Shown here piece after piece: positions 28,373-38,276 of a DNA stretch of 64,000 nt. Source of the stretch: Cycloclasticus sp. (lineage in GTDB: Bacteria > Pseudomonadota > Gammaproteobacteria > Methylococcales > Cycloclasticaceae); assembly GCA_002700385.1 (NCBI GenBank), contig PADC01000006.1:496001-560000 (forward strand). The letters run 5' to 3'. The position numbers were made by a program, and so were the translations under genes. The notes beneath the pieces are model-generated. The model was not told where the DNA came from. It saw nothing but the letters and a program-made list of their open reading frames with translations, and did no database searches. Every line of letters starts with the position of its first letter. Within the stretch, counting starts at the first letter, position 1.

Positions 28373-29308
28373 TTAGGGTGCGTTACGTCTAAAAAGCCCA
28401 CGGATAAGTGACCAGCGTAGAATAAGCACCGAAATAAAAACTAAAACACACCCTATTAAATCTTTCTCGGACAACCGTTCAGTAAACCAGACCGCGGCCA
28501 ATAAAGCTGTCCAAATAGGTTCGACAATCATAATGACAACACCGTGACTTTTATTGGACAGACTTTGAGCATGGGTTTGCATAAAAAATCGTAAGGCAGT
28601 GCCTATGAACGCACTGGCCAAAACCCATCCAAGTAAATTGGCAGAAAAACTGTCAGTTACCGTCGGCCAGGTTTCAACAAAAAAGGATAGGGCACCCACC
28701 AGCACACCTACCGTTGTCAAGGAAATGGCGGTTAGAGGGAGCGTGGGTACTTTCTCGCTAATACGAACGACATCCTTCAAATTAACAATCTCTCGGTGGT
28801 TGGCTGCTCGCGAGTTTAGAACAAAAAAAAGTGCCACAAACAACGCAGACATAACAAATAATAACTGCCCTGTTTGTACTTTAAATTCACCTGACAATGA
28901 TAAAAACGCAAGCCCTGTTAAGGCAAAGGGAATGGCATACCATGTGGTCGCCGGCACTTTCTCATCAAAAATGAATTTAGCTATAATGGGAGAAAAAATG
29001 ACGGCTGAACTGGTGATAAAACTGGCCACACTGAGACTCACCCCTGAATGAAGCCCCATCACCCAGAAACACATCCCTATAGCAAACACACACCCAACGC
29101 CTATCGCTTGCCGACATTGATTCCAGCTTAGCTCAACCAACTGATTAAACCCTACGATAAGCAACAGCAACCCCGCTAAAAAGAAACGCGAACAGATAAA
29201 CAACAAAGGAGGCATTAATAAAATAGCCTCTTTTGAGAAAATCCAGCTAATGGCCGCTAAAATGGTAACAAGCACCAACCAAATGTCGGCCTTCGCAGTA
29301 TTGGACAA
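28373..29308 (-). CDS. EamA/DMT family transporter
   Basis: 311 residues in ten hydrophobic segments forming two EamA repeats, e.g. PPLLFICSRFFLAGLLLL in the first and MQTHAQSLSNKSHGVVIMIV with PIWTALLA in the second, the usual repeat end. A basic tail (RGLFRRN) ends it. Substrate cannot be assigned. Separate from fabV by 155 bases. Confidence 0.88.
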   Translation of the reverse strand: MSNTAKADIWLVLVTILAAISWIFSKEAILLMPPLLFICSRFFLAGLLLLIVGFNQLVELSWNQCRQAIGVGCVFAIGMCFWVMGLHSGVSLSVASFITSSAVIFSPIIAKFIFDEKVPATTWYAIPFALTGLAFLSLSGEFKVQTGQLLFVMSALFVALFFVLNSRAANHREIVNLKDVVRISEKVPTLPLTAISLTTVGVLVGALSFFVETWPTVTDSFSANLLGWVLASAFIGTALRFFMQTHAQSLSNKSHGVVIMIVEPIWTALLAAVWFTERLSEKDLIGCVLVFISVLILRWSLIRGLFRRNAP

Positions 29309-29375
29309 AACCGGTCAACCCTTTATTTCAAATCACCTGTATACAAGCGAGTAAATGCCTATCCGACTCAAAGGA

Positions 29376-29888
29376 TTACACTTTATTTTTATTGGCTTGG
29401 TGTCTAACTTCTTTAGCAATGTCCTCAGACATTTCTACCTCGCTAGCCAGCGGAATCTGCTCTTCTTTCGAAGGTTCTTCACCGAGCTTAACTTCAGCCG
29501 GTGGCTCTTTACGTCCTTCTAAAAGGTCTTTTTCTTTTTGCGTTTCGCTTGCATCATCCCCTATTTCGTCAGCGGCACCGTCGGCTGCTTTAGCTGAATT
29601 GACGAGTAAAGCGGTTTCTTCCATATCAACTTGGAGCGCTTTTGCCTCATCAGAACATAATTCACCCGCTCCATTTGCTATGTGGCGATAAACATCTCGA
29701 TACTGATCTGTTAACCCTTTAAACAAGACGGCTGTATTAACGAAATGATCATCCACTTGTTTACGATATTTTGCATGTTCTGCTTCCAGCTCTTTTATTT
29801 TTGAGCTGCTGTTATTTACCTTTTTAAATAAAGCCGATAAACAAAAACCAAAAATGGTTCCAATGACAACTCCCCATATTAAATCCAT
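29376..29888 (-). CDS. zapG: ZapG-like / YhcB DUF1043 membrane protein
   Basis: About 170 residues. One N-terminal membrane helix (WGVVIGTIFGFCLSALF) followed by a coiled coil with KKVNNSSSKIKELEAEHAKYRKQVDDHF and LFKGLTDQYRDVYRHIA, the DUF1043 signature. A low-complexity acidic tail follows. YhcB/ZapG links cell division and envelope synthesis in E. coli. ATG 29888 is chosen because AGGA lies 7 bases upstream; an ATG two codons earlier is also possible. The tail is longer than in E. coli YhcB (132 residues). Confidence 0.85.
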   Translation of the reverse strand: MDLIWGVVIGTIFGFCLSALFKKVNNSSSKIKELEAEHAKYRKQVDDHFVNTAVLFKGLTDQYRDVYRHIANGAGELCSDEAKALQVDMEETALLVNSAKAADGAADEIGDDASETQKEKDLLEGRKEPPAEVKLGEEPSKEEQIPLASEVEMSEDIAKEVRHQANKNKV

Positions 29889-29912
29889 ATTCATTTCCTG
29901 ACACCTCACCAA

Positions 29913-30263
29913 ATATGCACAAGTTTAAAAGACAAAATACCCCGCAAAACGTCGGCCACTTTACCAAGAGATAACGACACAATTAACTGTTGTGTACTCA
30001 CATGGGGCGCAGAAACCTCGTCTACCCCATTGATTATCAATTCACAACCTAAAAGCCAGATATTTAACTCTAAAAGAATGCGCTCCCAAAGACTAGAACA
30101 ACTTGTAACGCACCCTATTCTATCTTACAGGGTTCATAATGTTGAATAATAATTAAATGCCATGCAATGTTTAGCATGATTGTTTCAACCGCACTGGAGG
30201 CTCATCATTTAAAATAGGGTGTATTCCAATCTACGCTGTCTTTGAAAGACAAATTTACTTAAA
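29913..30263. other. 350-bp intergenic region between zapG and the ABC exporter
   Basis: No open frame of note and no tRNA-like fold. A nine-base inverted repeat, CACCCTATT (30111-30119) and AATAGGGTG (30213-30221), brackets 93 bases, inside which CATGC/GCATG (about 30161-30178) can form a smaller hairpin. Could be a structured leader or small RNA; nothing decisive. Confidence 0.3.
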
Positions 30264-32063
30264 TTGAAAAAAACTCAACTCGCTCAGTCAGCCTATACGT
30301 GGCAAACGTTGTATCAGATGGCAAAACGTCATCAAACAACTTTATTAACAGCCAATATCATCGCCGTGCTGGCAGTTTTAGCGAGTGTTCCCGTTCCTCT
30401 ATTAATGCCCCTTTTAGTTGACGAGGTGTTACTCCAAAAACCAGATTTCGCCGTCCAAACCATTCAAAAATTAACCCCTGCGAGCTGGCATAGCCCGATT
30501 TTATACATTCTCGCCCTGTTGTTATTAACGCTCGTATTACGTGCTATCTCACTGATCTTCAACGTCATACAAACGCGCCTGTTTACTCTAACGGCTAAAG
30601 ATATCACCTTTCAGATACGACGACGCTTATTGCATCGCTTACAAAAAATTTCCATGGCTGATTACGAAACGGTAGGCAGTGGCAGCGTTGCCAGCCACTT
30701 CATTACCGATATTGAAACCCTTGATCAATTTATTGGAAATACGACCAGTAAGCTCTTAGTGGCAATTCTCACCGTTATAGGCACCTCAATTGTTTTAATC
30801 TGGCTACATTGGCCATTGGCTCTTTTTATCCTCGTTCTTCACCCTGCTGTCATCTACTTCACGACCGTCTTTGCCAAACGTGTTAAGCATTTAAAAGCAA
30901 ATGAAAACTTGGCCTTTGAGGACTTTCAACAATCTTTAACCGAAACCCTCGACGCCATTGGAGAAATACGGGCTAATAACCGAAGTCGGTATTACACAAG
31001 TTTATTGGTCAATAAAGCCAATGCCATCAAAACTCAAGCAGGTCGATACTCATGGAAAAGCGATAGCGCAAACCGCCTCAGTTTTATGGTTTTTTTATTT
31101 GGTTTTGATGTTTTTCGTGCTATCGCCATGTTCATGGTTGTTTATTCCGATCTATCTATTGGGCAGATGTTCGCTGTTTTTGGCTACCTTTGGTTTATGA
31201 TGGGACCGGTACAAGAAATACTTAATATTCAGTTAAGCTTTTTCTCTGCAAATGCCGCGCTCGGGCGCATTAATTCGCTGGTCACCTTAAAGGATGAACC
31301 ACAATATCCCCATCAAATAGACCCGTTTAAAGGTCAGCGTACCGTGTCTATTCAACTGGAGAACATTCATTTTTCTTATGGCCAATACCCCGATGTTCTG
31401 AATGGGATCTCGCTCAAGATCAAGCAAGGCCAACAAATTGCTTTAGTCGGTGCAAGTGGCGGGGGAAAGTCAACACTAGTCCAAGCACTTCTTGGGCTAT
31501 ACCCTATCAACGATGGCATGATTTATTTTGATAACATACCCATTAACAAAATAGGCTTTGATACTGTCCGTGACAACGTTGCAACGGTGCTTCAGCATCC
31601 CGTACTGTTCAATAGTACCGTGCGGGACAACTTGAGCATGGGGCGCACAGTAAACGATCAAGAATTGTGGACTGCCTTATCTATTGCACAGCTAGAAGAC
31701 ACGATCAAGCAGATGCCGAAGCAACTTGATACGCTCGTGGGTCGACAAGGTGTACGTCTATCGGGTGGGCAACGTCAGCGACTGGCAATTGCCCGAATGA
31801 TCCTAAGCCAACCTAAGGTCGTCATTCTTGATGAAGCAACATCGGCTCTTGATAGTGAAACCGAGTTTCAGTTACATAGGGCCATGCGCGAGTTTTTAAA
31901 AGACCGAACTACCCTCATTATCGCCCACCGATTAAGTGCCGTAAAACAAGCGAATCATGTGTATGTTTTTGAAGACGGCAACATTATTGAACAAGGCAAT
32001 CACGAGAGTCTTATTGAACAAAAAGGCCTGTATGCAAAGCTCTACGGTGAAAGACAACATTAA
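30264..32063 (+). CDS. ABC exporter, fused permease and ATPase (MsbA-like)
   Basis: 599 residues. An N-terminal six-helix exporter domain (about 1-330) and a C-terminal ATPase: Walker A GASGGGKST near residue 400, signature LSGGQRQRLAIARM, Walker B VVILDEATSALDSE and the switch IIAHRLS. Organised like MsbA and other type IV half-exporters working as homodimers; the substrate (lipid, peptide or drug) is not evident. Start is TTG with no obvious ribosome binding site, so the true start could be a few codons off. Single gene with its own terminator. Confidence 0.9.
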   Translation: MKKTQLAQSAYTWQTLYQMAKRHQTTLLTANIIAVLAVLASVPVPLLMPLLVDEVLLQKPDFAVQTIQKLTPASWHSPILYILALLLLTLVLRAISLIFNVIQTRLFTLTAKDITFQIRRRLLHRLQKISMADYETVGSGSVASHFITDIETLDQFIGNTTSKLLVAILTVIGTSIVLIWLHWPLALFILVLHPAVIYFTTVFAKRVKHLKANENLAFEDFQQSLTETLDAIGEIRANNRSRYYTSLLVNKANAIKTQAGRYSWKSDSANRLSFMVFLFGFDVFRAIAMFMVVYSDLSIGQMFAVFGYLWFMMGPVQEILNIQLSFFSANAALGRINSLVTLKDEPQYPHQIDPFKGQRTVSIQLENIHFSYGQYPDVLNGISLKIKQGQQIALVGASGGGKSTLVQALLGLYPINDGMIYFDNIPINKIGFDTVRDNVATVLQHPVLFNSTVRDNLSMGRTVNDQELWTALSIAQLEDTIKQMPKQLDTLVGRQGVRLSGGQRQRLAIARMILSQPKVVILDEATSALDSETEFQLHRAMREFLKDRTTLIIAHRLSAVKQANHVYVFEDGNIIEQGNHESLIEQKGLYAKLYGERQH

Positions 32064-32103
32064 CGTAAGCTTGCGAACTGATGTATTTATAGAGTGTCAT
32101 ATT

Positions 32104-32132
32104 AAAAAGCCAGACGATTATCTGGCTTTTTA
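32104..32132. terminator. Bidirectional terminator after the ABC exporter gene
   Basis: Ten-base-pair stem AAAAGCCAGA/TCTGGCTTTT with a 6-base loop, ending in T-runs on both strands. Serves the ABC gene and the convergent small gene. Confidence 0.9.
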
Positions 32133-32158
32133 TACCCTTTCAGTTTCAGCCAGTCCCT

Positions 32159-32443
32159 TTATTCTTTTATCCAGCCTTGCAGCGCGTCAATAATGCCTGC
32201 TGCTTGCGCGGCACTGGAGATATTAAATTTCGATTTTTGCTGATACTCGCCATTGCGTTTTTGATAGCGACGAATCGTATATTTATCCGGCCCATATTCT
32301 TCTTTTGTGCGGTTCCAATCCTGGTATTTGTATATAACGGTTGCCCAAGCACCTTTTGAAAGAATAATTTTATCCAACTCTTTAACTGTTTCTATACCGC
32401 CATCTGTATAACTCACTGTTAATTCGTCTACTGTTTCAGCCAT
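32159..32443 (-). CDS. Small conserved hypothetical protein
   Basis: 94 residues from ATG 32443, which has AGGAAAG upstream; the frame is open 29 codons further but without support. Highly charged, rich in K, Y and Q, with motifs SYTDGGIETVKELDK, LSKGAWATVIYKYQDWN and RRYQKRNGEYQQKSKFNISS. I have the impression of similar short proteins in sulfur- and one-carbon-oxidising gammaproteobacteria, but I cannot name a family or function. No membrane segment or signal peptide. Ends beside a bidirectional terminator. Confidence 0.75.
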   Translation of the reverse strand: MAETVDELTVSYTDGGIETVKELDKIILSKGAWATVIYKYQDWNRTKEEYGPDKYTIRRYQKRNGEYQQKSKFNISSAAQAAGIIDALQGWIKE

Positions 32444-32623
32444 GCTCTTTCCTATTAAATTATAATGATTGATAACCCAGTGTTCTGTTCCAGCTAAACA
32501 TCTCAGCAGATCTTCAGCTTCAGTTTGCATAATGCGGGGTATTCTACCAATAAGAACACGCTTTCTCGCAACACATTTGTCTGACTGTTTTCTAATTCTA
32601 TCGGCATCAACTTTTTGCTCAGT

Positions 32624-34075
32624 TTAAGTATTTACCGACGCTAAACTATCGGCAATCTCTTCACCATAGTTAATCAAATTTTCTAACAGTTCTTGTTGCT
32701 CTTCATTCCAATCAGCCTTCACAACCAGTTCATCTAGTTTTTCAAAATAAGCGGTTAACGTTAAACGCCCGTCGTTATGTTCTTTTGTAAGACGGTCGTG
32801 ACGAAAGGCTTGCCATTGTTCTTTCTCCGCTTCATCCAGTGTTTCAGGGTAATTTCTTGCTCTATAACGAAACAACATGTCTTCTAATCGGTCATCTTCA
32901 AATGCCAAGCTCAGCTGATTCAATTGATTTTTTGGACAAGCTCGTATTTGTTGCATATTTTGAACATCAAGTTGACTGAAGAAGCCGCCTCCATAGAGCA
33001 TTAAATCAGGGTCTGTTTGTTTCTCAAATTCGTTGATAGAAAACACATCAACCAATTTTTTTTCAATACCTGCTTTTATTAGTTTTTGCCGATTCTCCTC
33101 ACAGCGTTCTAAATCAATATTCAGTTTACTTTTGACTTCATCAGTTAACGTTCCCAAAGGTGCCAACATCGGTGATTTATTAATATGTACGGTTTTCAAG
33201 GCCAGCCGGTTTTCACCTTCAGCCAATTTGGCCGCAGGGGTATAGAGTCGTTGATAAATATCTTCTGCTGATAACTGAATCAGCTCAGTCGGGTCTTGAG
33301 ACAAATCAACGACAATGACACCATTATTATTAACGGGATGCGCTGCTATCGGCATCACGACAGCAAGACAGTCTTGAGCTGCAGGGTATTTGCTGGACAC
33401 ATGTACAACGGGCATTCTATTAACAAGATCAAGGTGTTCCGCCGCTTTTCTTTTGTTACGCAAGGCGAACCCCCAGCTATAAAGCCGAGGTTGTTTTTGC
33501 TGAATTAATTTTGCTAATGCAATGGTGGCATAAACATCGGATAAAGCATCATGTGCCGCTTCATGCAAAATACCATTTGCTTTCGTTAATTCTTCCAGTC
33601 TAAAACTCGCTATGCCATCTTCACGGCGCGGCCAATGTATGCCGTCGGGTCTTAATGCATGAGTTAAACGAACAACATCAATTAAATCCCATCGAGAATT
33701 GCCCGACTTCCACTCCCGCGCATAAGGGTCAAAGAAGCTTCTATATAAAAGGTTTCTTGTGAATTCATCATCAAAACGAATACTGTTATAGCCAACAACA
33801 CAGGTTTGAGGGGTGCTAAATTCTCGATGGACCTTTTCAATAAAGTCACACTCAAGGTACCCCTTTTGATTTGCAAGTTGCGGGGAAATCCCTGTTACCA
33901 AACAGGCTTCAGGGTGAGGAAGGATATCGTCATGCAATCTACAATAAAAAACGTCAGGCTCTGCCACCTGATTAAACTCTAAATCTGTACGTATCCCAGC
34001 AAATTGGACAACCCGATCTCTAGCAGGGTCTATACCTGTCGTCTCGTAATCGTACCAATAATATGTGTCAGACAA
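32624..34075 (-). CDS. sbcB: Exodeoxyribonuclease I
   Basis: 3'-5' single-strand DNA exonuclease working in recombination and mismatch repair. 483 residues (E. coli 475). DEDDh nuclease domain: YDYETTGIDPARDRVVQFAG near the start, GYNSIRFDDEFTRN, and HDALSDVYATI with the catalytic His-Asp; then SH3-like and helical domains. It follows the CBS gene by 3 bases, so they share a transcript. Confidence 0.96.
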   Translation of the reverse strand: MSDTYYWYDYETTGIDPARDRVVQFAGIRTDLEFNQVAEPDVFYCRLHDDILPHPEACLVTGISPQLANQKGYLECDFIEKVHREFSTPQTCVVGYNSIRFDDEFTRNLLYRSFFDPYAREWKSGNSRWDLIDVVRLTHALRPDGIHWPRREDGIASFRLEELTKANGILHEAAHDALSDVYATIALAKLIQQKQPRLYSWGFALRNKRKAAEHLDLVNRMPVVHVSSKYPAAQDCLAVVMPIAAHPVNNNGVIVVDLSQDPTELIQLSAEDIYQRLYTPAAKLAEGENRLALKTVHINKSPMLAPLGTLTDEVKSKLNIDLERCEENRQKLIKAGIEKKLVDVFSINEFEKQTDPDLMLYGGGFFSQLDVQNMQQIRACPKNQLNQLSLAFEDDRLEDMLFRYRARNYPETLDEAEKEQWQAFRHDRLTKEHNDGRLTLTAYFEKLDELVVKADWNEEQQELLENLINYGEEIADSLASVNT

Positions 34076-34078
34076 AAT

Positions 34079-34480
34079 TTACCAAATTATCTCTAAGGCT
34101 CTTAGAATATCACTACGGCTAATCTGACCGACTAATTCTCCGTCTTCGCTTATAACAGGGTAACGTTTATAAGATGATTTTAAGAACATTTCTGCAATAT
34201 CAACAACACTCGACGTGTCAGACACTGTTGCAACCTCTGTTGTCATATATTCTGATACAACGCCGCCCACCCAGTCTTCATAATAGGTAGATTGCAACGC
34301 AACTTGAAGGCAATCTTTCTCTGATAACATGCCAACTAAACTGCCCCTCTCATCAATAACAGGTGCGCCTGAAATTTGATGTGTATTGAGATATTTTATG
34401 GCCTTAGAAATCGCCATATCGGGCGTAAAAGTCGTTAAATTTGTTGCCATATAATCTTTAATTAACACCGACCTAAACAT
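34079..34480 (-). CDS. CBS-pair domain protein
   Basis: 133 residues made of two CBS repeats (about 8-60 and 75-130), each with a D-E/D-x-G-x-L/V-x-G core: DERGSLVGMLSEKDC and SEDGELVGQISRSDI. Such free-standing pairs bind adenosine nucleotides or act as energy sensors; the target is unknown. Lies 39 bases downstream of nqrM and 3 bases before sbcB, so it may be read as the tail of the nqr transcript. Confidence 0.88.
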   Translation of the reverse strand: MFRSVLIKDYMATNLTTFTPDMAISKAIKYLNTHQISGAPVIDERGSLVGMLSEKDCLQVALQSTYYEDWVGGVVSEYMTTEVATVSDTSSVVDIAEMFLKSSYKRYPVISEDGELVGQISRSDILRALEIIW

Positions 34481-34519
34481 AGTTTCCCCTTCACTGTTTC
34501 TTAAATCACTTTAATATAA

Positions 34520-34717
34520 TTAAGTTTGTGAATCGCGAAGCGCTTGCTTTTTTTCACATTTTTTCTTATTACAAAGTACGCAATCGCCTTCTAAACCATC
34601 AATATTATTCAAACCACCACAACTGCCTTTAATTTTTCTATTACTAAAAATAACGCCGACGGCCATTGCTGTAACCACTAATAAAAACACCAGAAATGTA
34701 ATTAAAAAAGTATTCAT
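34520..34717 (-). CDS. nqrM: NqrM, Na+-NQR maturation protein (DUF539)
   Basis: 65 residues: one N-terminal membrane helix followed by a cysteine-rich tail with GSCGGLNNIDGLEGDCVLCNKKKC (four conserved Cys, given in two parts here as SCGGL and CVLCNKKKC). NqrM is needed in Vibrio to build the NQR iron centre between NqrD and NqrE. Overlaps the end of apbE by 4 bases. Confidence 0.93.
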   Translation of the reverse strand: MNTFLITFLVFLLVVTAMAVGVIFSNRKIKGSCGGLNNIDGLEGDCVLCNKKKCEKKQALRDSQT

Positions 34718-35766
34718 GAAGCATGTTCCTTTGTTAGTTTTTTAAAATTTGGTGTCGAAATTTCTTTAAATTCCTCACCTTCTTTAAGTAAAAATAACAC
34801 GGCTAAATTATTAGCTATGGCCAAATCGTACCCCTTTTTATAACCTAACACCATAAAAGCTGTTGCCCAAGCATCGGCTGTCATACAGTTTTTAGCTAAG
34901 ACAGTCACCGAGGCCAGCTCTTGTTGTACTGGGTAGCCTGTTTTTGGATTAATGGTATGGGAAAACCTAACCCCATCTTGCTCAAAGTAATTTCGGTAAT
35001 CACCAGATGTCGCGATTGCCACATCCGAAACATTTATAACACGATGAATGGATCGCGTCTCTGTATCTGGCTTTTCAACTGCAATGCGCCATTTAACCTT
35101 TTGAGGGTTCAAGCCACTGACCCTCATTTCACCACCAATTTCCACCATATAATGCTTATACCCTTTAGCCATCAAAAGCTCTGCTATGGCATCAACCCCA
35201 AAACCTTTTGCGATAGAGGAAAAATCTACGTATAAATCCTTCTGTAATTTTTTAATTTCATTATTGTCTGGATTAAACATCAGCTTTTTATACCCTACCT
35301 TGGATAAGGCCTCCTTAACCATTTGATCATCGGGTACGTTGTCTTTTTTAAAGCCCGGGCCAAAACCCCAGAGATTAACGAGCGGTCCTACAGTAATATC
35401 GTAAGCACCGTCGCTCATCGCACTGATATTTTGTGCTGCCGCTAAAACAGTCATAAATTCATCAGACTTTTCTTGCCAGTCAGTGCCCTTATAGTTATTG
35501 AACTGTGACACTTCCGAAGAGTTGATGTAGGTCGAAAAAGAGTCGTTCACTTCTAACAGACGAGCATCTATTTCCTGTTTCAATGACGTTTCTATTTGAC
35601 GGGTAACGCTCTCAGCCAGGGTAATATGATAGGTCGTCCCCATCGTTTGACCAGCCAAGAAGGTGCCTGTAGAGGAAGGTGATTCACACCCTGTTAGAAA
35701 AGAAATCGAGATAAAAAAACCCATTAAAAACACGCGGCTTTTAATGGGTTTATTATAAAACGTCAA
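34714..35766 (-). CDS. apbE: FAD:protein FMN transferase (ApbE lipoprotein)
   Basis: 350 residues. Attaches FMN to threonines of NqrB and NqrC. N-terminal lipoprotein signal ending in LTGC at about residue 27, then TFLAGQTMGTTYHIT, DFSSIAKGFGVDAIAELL and SHTINPKTGYPV, the ApbE signature. It starts directly after the nqrF stop and is followed by nqrM with a 4-base overlap, i.e. the maturation genes form the tail of the nqr operon. Confidence 0.96.
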   Translation of the reverse strand: MTFYNKPIKSRVFLMGFFISISFLTGCESPSSTGTFLAGQTMGTTYHITLAESVTRQIETSLKQEIDARLLEVNDSFSTYINSSEVSQFNNYKGTDWQEKSDEFMTVLAAAQNISAMSDGAYDITVGPLVNLWGFGPGFKKDNVPDDQMVKEALSKVGYKKLMFNPDNNEIKKLQKDLYVDFSSIAKGFGVDAIAELLMAKGYKHYMVEIGGEMRVSGLNPQKVKWRIAVEKPDTETRSIHRVINVSDVAIATSGDYRNYFEQDGVRFSHTINPKTGYPVQQELASVTVLAKNCMTADAWATAFMVLGYKKGYDLAIANNLAVLFLLKEGEEFKEISTPNFKKLTKEHAS

Positions 35767-36990
35767 TTAGCCACCAAAGTCATCAAGCATGATATTTTCA
35801 TCTTCAACACCCAAGTCTTGAAGCATTTTAATGACCGCAGCGTTCATCATTGGTGGGCCACACATGTAAAATTCACAGTCTTCTGGTGCCGGGTGGTTTT
35901 TCAAATATTCTTCCAACAGGACTTCATGGATAAAGCCGGTTAAACCATCCCAGTTATCTTCAGGTTGAGGATCAGATAACGCCACATGCCATTCAAAGTT
36001 CTCGTTCTCTTTTGCAAGCATATCGAAATCTTCTACATAGAACATTTCTTTTAAGCTTCTTGAACCATACCAAAAAGATATTTTCCGATTTGTTTTAATT
36101 CGACGCAGCTGGTCAAAAATATGTGATCGCATGGGTGCCATACCCGCACCGCCCCCGATAAAGACCATCTCCGCCTCTGTTTCTTTAGCAAAAAACTCGC
36201 CGTAAGGCCCAGAGATTGTAACTTCGTCACCGGGTTTTAAATTAAAGATATACGATGACATTTTTCCTGGAGGAATATCATCAGGGCCGCCGGGAGGAGG
36301 CGAAGCGATTCGCACGTTCAGCATGATAATGCCTTCTTCTTCCGGATAGTTCGCCATAGAATAGGCTCGCAATACATCTTCTTCAACGACAGACTTGTAA
36401 CGCCATAGATTGAAGTGGTCCCAATCGCCTCTATATTCTTCTTCAACATCAAAGTCTTTATAGTCCGATACATGTGGGGGACATTCAATTTGAATGTATC
36501 CACCTGCACGGAACCCAACGTCTTCACCGGCCGGTAATTCTAAAACCAGCTCTTTGATAAAAGTAGCCACATTATGGTTGGATTTAACTTTACATGTCCA
36601 TTTTTTAACACCGAAGACTTCTTCAGGAACTGTAATCTTCATGTCTTGTTTAACCGTTAACTGGCAAGACAATCTTTCACCATCGCGTTGTTGGCCCTTA
36701 TTAATATGGGCACCTTCAGTTGGAAGCATTGAACCGCCCCCTTCTTGGACGCGAACCTTACACTGACCACAAGTGCCACCACCGCCACAAGCCGAAGGGA
36801 CAAACAAATGTGCATCGGCCAATGCGCCTAGTAATTTACCGCCCACGGGTGCTTCTATTTCTTTCTCATCATTGATAAGTATTTTTACATTGCCCTGTGC
36901 AACGAGTTTTGATTTCGCCGCTAAAATAATCACAACAAGTATTAAGACAACACCTGTAAAAAACGTTATACCTAGACCTATTTCTAACAT
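35767..36990 (-). CDS. nqrF: Na+-NQR subunit F
   Basis: 407 residues. NADH input module: one N-terminal membrane helix, a [2Fe-2S] ferredoxin domain with [15 protein letters not shown] and LSCQ, then FAD (RAYSMANYP) and NADH-binding domains ([25 protein letters not shown]). Length matches Vibrio NqrF (408). Sixth gene of the operon. Confidence 0.97.
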   Translation of the reverse strand: MLEIGLGITFFTGVVLILVVIILAAKSKLVAQGNVKILINDEKEIEAPVGGKLLGALADAHLFVPSACGGGGTCGQCKVRVQEGGGSMLPTEGAHINKGQQRDGERLSCQLTVKQDMKITVPEEVFGVKKWTCKVKSNHNVATFIKELVLELPAGEDVGFRAGGYIQIECPPHVSDYKDFDVEEEYRGDWDHFNLWRYKSVVEEDVLRAYSMANYPEEEGIIMLNVRIASPPPGGPDDIPPGKMSSYIFNLKPGDEVTISGPYGEFFAKETEAEMVFIGGGAGMAPMRSHIFDQLRRIKTNRKISFWYGSRSLKEMFYVEDFDMLAKENENFEWHVALSDPQPEDNWDGLTGFIHEVLLEEYLKNHPAPEDCEFYMCGPPMMNAAVIKMLQDLGVEDENIMLDDFGG

Positions 36991-37003
36991 ACTGAATTCC
37001 TAG

Positions 37004-37612
37004 TTACAGTTGAATACCGGAGAAGGCCATAAAACCCATCGCCATTAACCCTGCGGTGATAAAAGTAATCCCTAATCCACGTAACCCATCGGGCACATCT
37101 GAGTATTTAAGCTTTTCTCTTATCCCTGCGATAGCGGTTATTGCCAGTGCCCAGCCCAAACCACTGCCCAAACCAAAGACCAGACTCTCGCCAAAGTTGT
37201 AATCACGTTCCACCATAAATAGAGAACCACCCAAAATCGCGCAGTTAACGGTAATTAATGGCAAAAACACCCCCAATGCGTTGTATAACGCGGGCGTAAA
37301 TTTATCCATCGCCATTTCCAGTATTTGTACTACAGCAGCAATCACACCGATATAAACAATCAAACCCAAAAAGTTTAAATCAACGTCAGGTAGCCCCATC
37401 CACGCCAAAGCACCTTCTTTTAGTAAACTTTGGTATAAAATATTATTTAACGGTAGTGTCAATGTTTGCACCAGAATAACGGCAATACCTAACCCTAAGG
37501 CCGTTGAGACTTTCTTTGATACAGCTAAGAAAGTACACATACCCAGGAAGAAAGATAAAGCCAGGTTTTCTACAAAAACCGCTTTAACAAATAAACTGAT
37601 ATATGCTTCCAT
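37004..37612 (-). CDS. nqrE: Na+-NQR subunit E
   Basis: 202 residues, six membrane segments. [25 protein letters not shown] at the start contains (within [11 protein letters not shown]) the conserved cysteine that shares an iron centre with NqrD; VNCAILGG holds the second. Starts at the last base of nqrD. Confidence 0.97.
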   Translation of the reverse strand: MEAYISLFVKAVFVENLALSFFLGMCTFLAVSKKVSTALGLGIAVILVQTLTLPLNNILYQSLLKEGALAWMGLPDVDLNFLGLIVYIGVIAAVVQILEMAMDKFTPALYNALGVFLPLITVNCAILGGSLFMVERDYNFGESLVFGLGSGLGWALAITAIAGIREKLKYSDVPDGLRGLGITFITAGLMAMGFMAFSGIQL

Positions 37613-38274
37613 TACACAGCCTCCGTTCCATTAACTTCTTTAATTTTGAATTCTGCTGCTTCAACTTGAGCAGGACGCCATGCGCGTATACCCCAAATCA
37701 TTAAGCCAATAATGAAAAAAGCACTGGGGGGTAATAACATCAAACCATTAGGGACGTACCAACCCCCGTCATTAACAGTGGATAAAATTTCAACACCAAA
37801 CAGTTTCCCGGAACCGAATAATTCACGACATGTTCCAACAATCATGAGTACCAGTGCGTAGCCTAGACCATTACCTAGCCCATCTAAAAAACTAAGGCCG
37901 GGTGGGTTTTTCATCGCAAAAGCTTCTGCTCGCCCCATAACGATACAGTTGGTAATAATCAACCCAACAAAAACAGATAATTGCTTACTTAAATCATATA
38001 CGTAGGCTTTGAGTACCTGATCTACCACGATCACGAGTGAGGCAATAATTGTCATTTGCACAATGATCCGAATGGCACTCGGGATATGATTTCGAATCAT
38101 ACTAATAGACAAGTTTGAAAAGGCTACCACAGACGTTAACGCCAAAGACATCACTAATGCAGTACCCAGGTTGGTTGTTACAGCAAGTGCTGAACAAACT
38201 CCCAAAACCTGTAATCCAATTGGATTATTATCAACTAACGGGTCTAATATTATCTTTTTAGTTTCTTTATCCAT
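37612..38274 (-). CDS. nqrD: Na+-NQR subunit D
   Basis: 220 residues from ATG 38274, the start that matches the family ([17 protein letters not shown] near residue 9); the frame continues upstream inside nqrC. Six membrane segments with conserved cysteines in [12 protein letters not shown] and [14 protein letters not shown]. Two bases separate it from the nqrC stop. Confidence 0.96.
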   Translation of the reverse strand: MDKETKKIILDPLVDNNPIGLQVLGVCSALAVTTNLGTALVMSLALTSVVAFSNLSISMIRNHIPSAIRIIVQMTIIASLVIVVDQVLKAYVYDLSKQLSVFVGLIITNCIVMGRAEAFAMKNPPGLSFLDGLGNGLGYALVLMIVGTCRELFGSGKLFGVEILSTVNDGGWYVPNGLMLLPPSAFFIIGLMIWGIRAWRPAQVEAAEFKIKEVNGTEAV

Positions 38275-38276
38275 CA

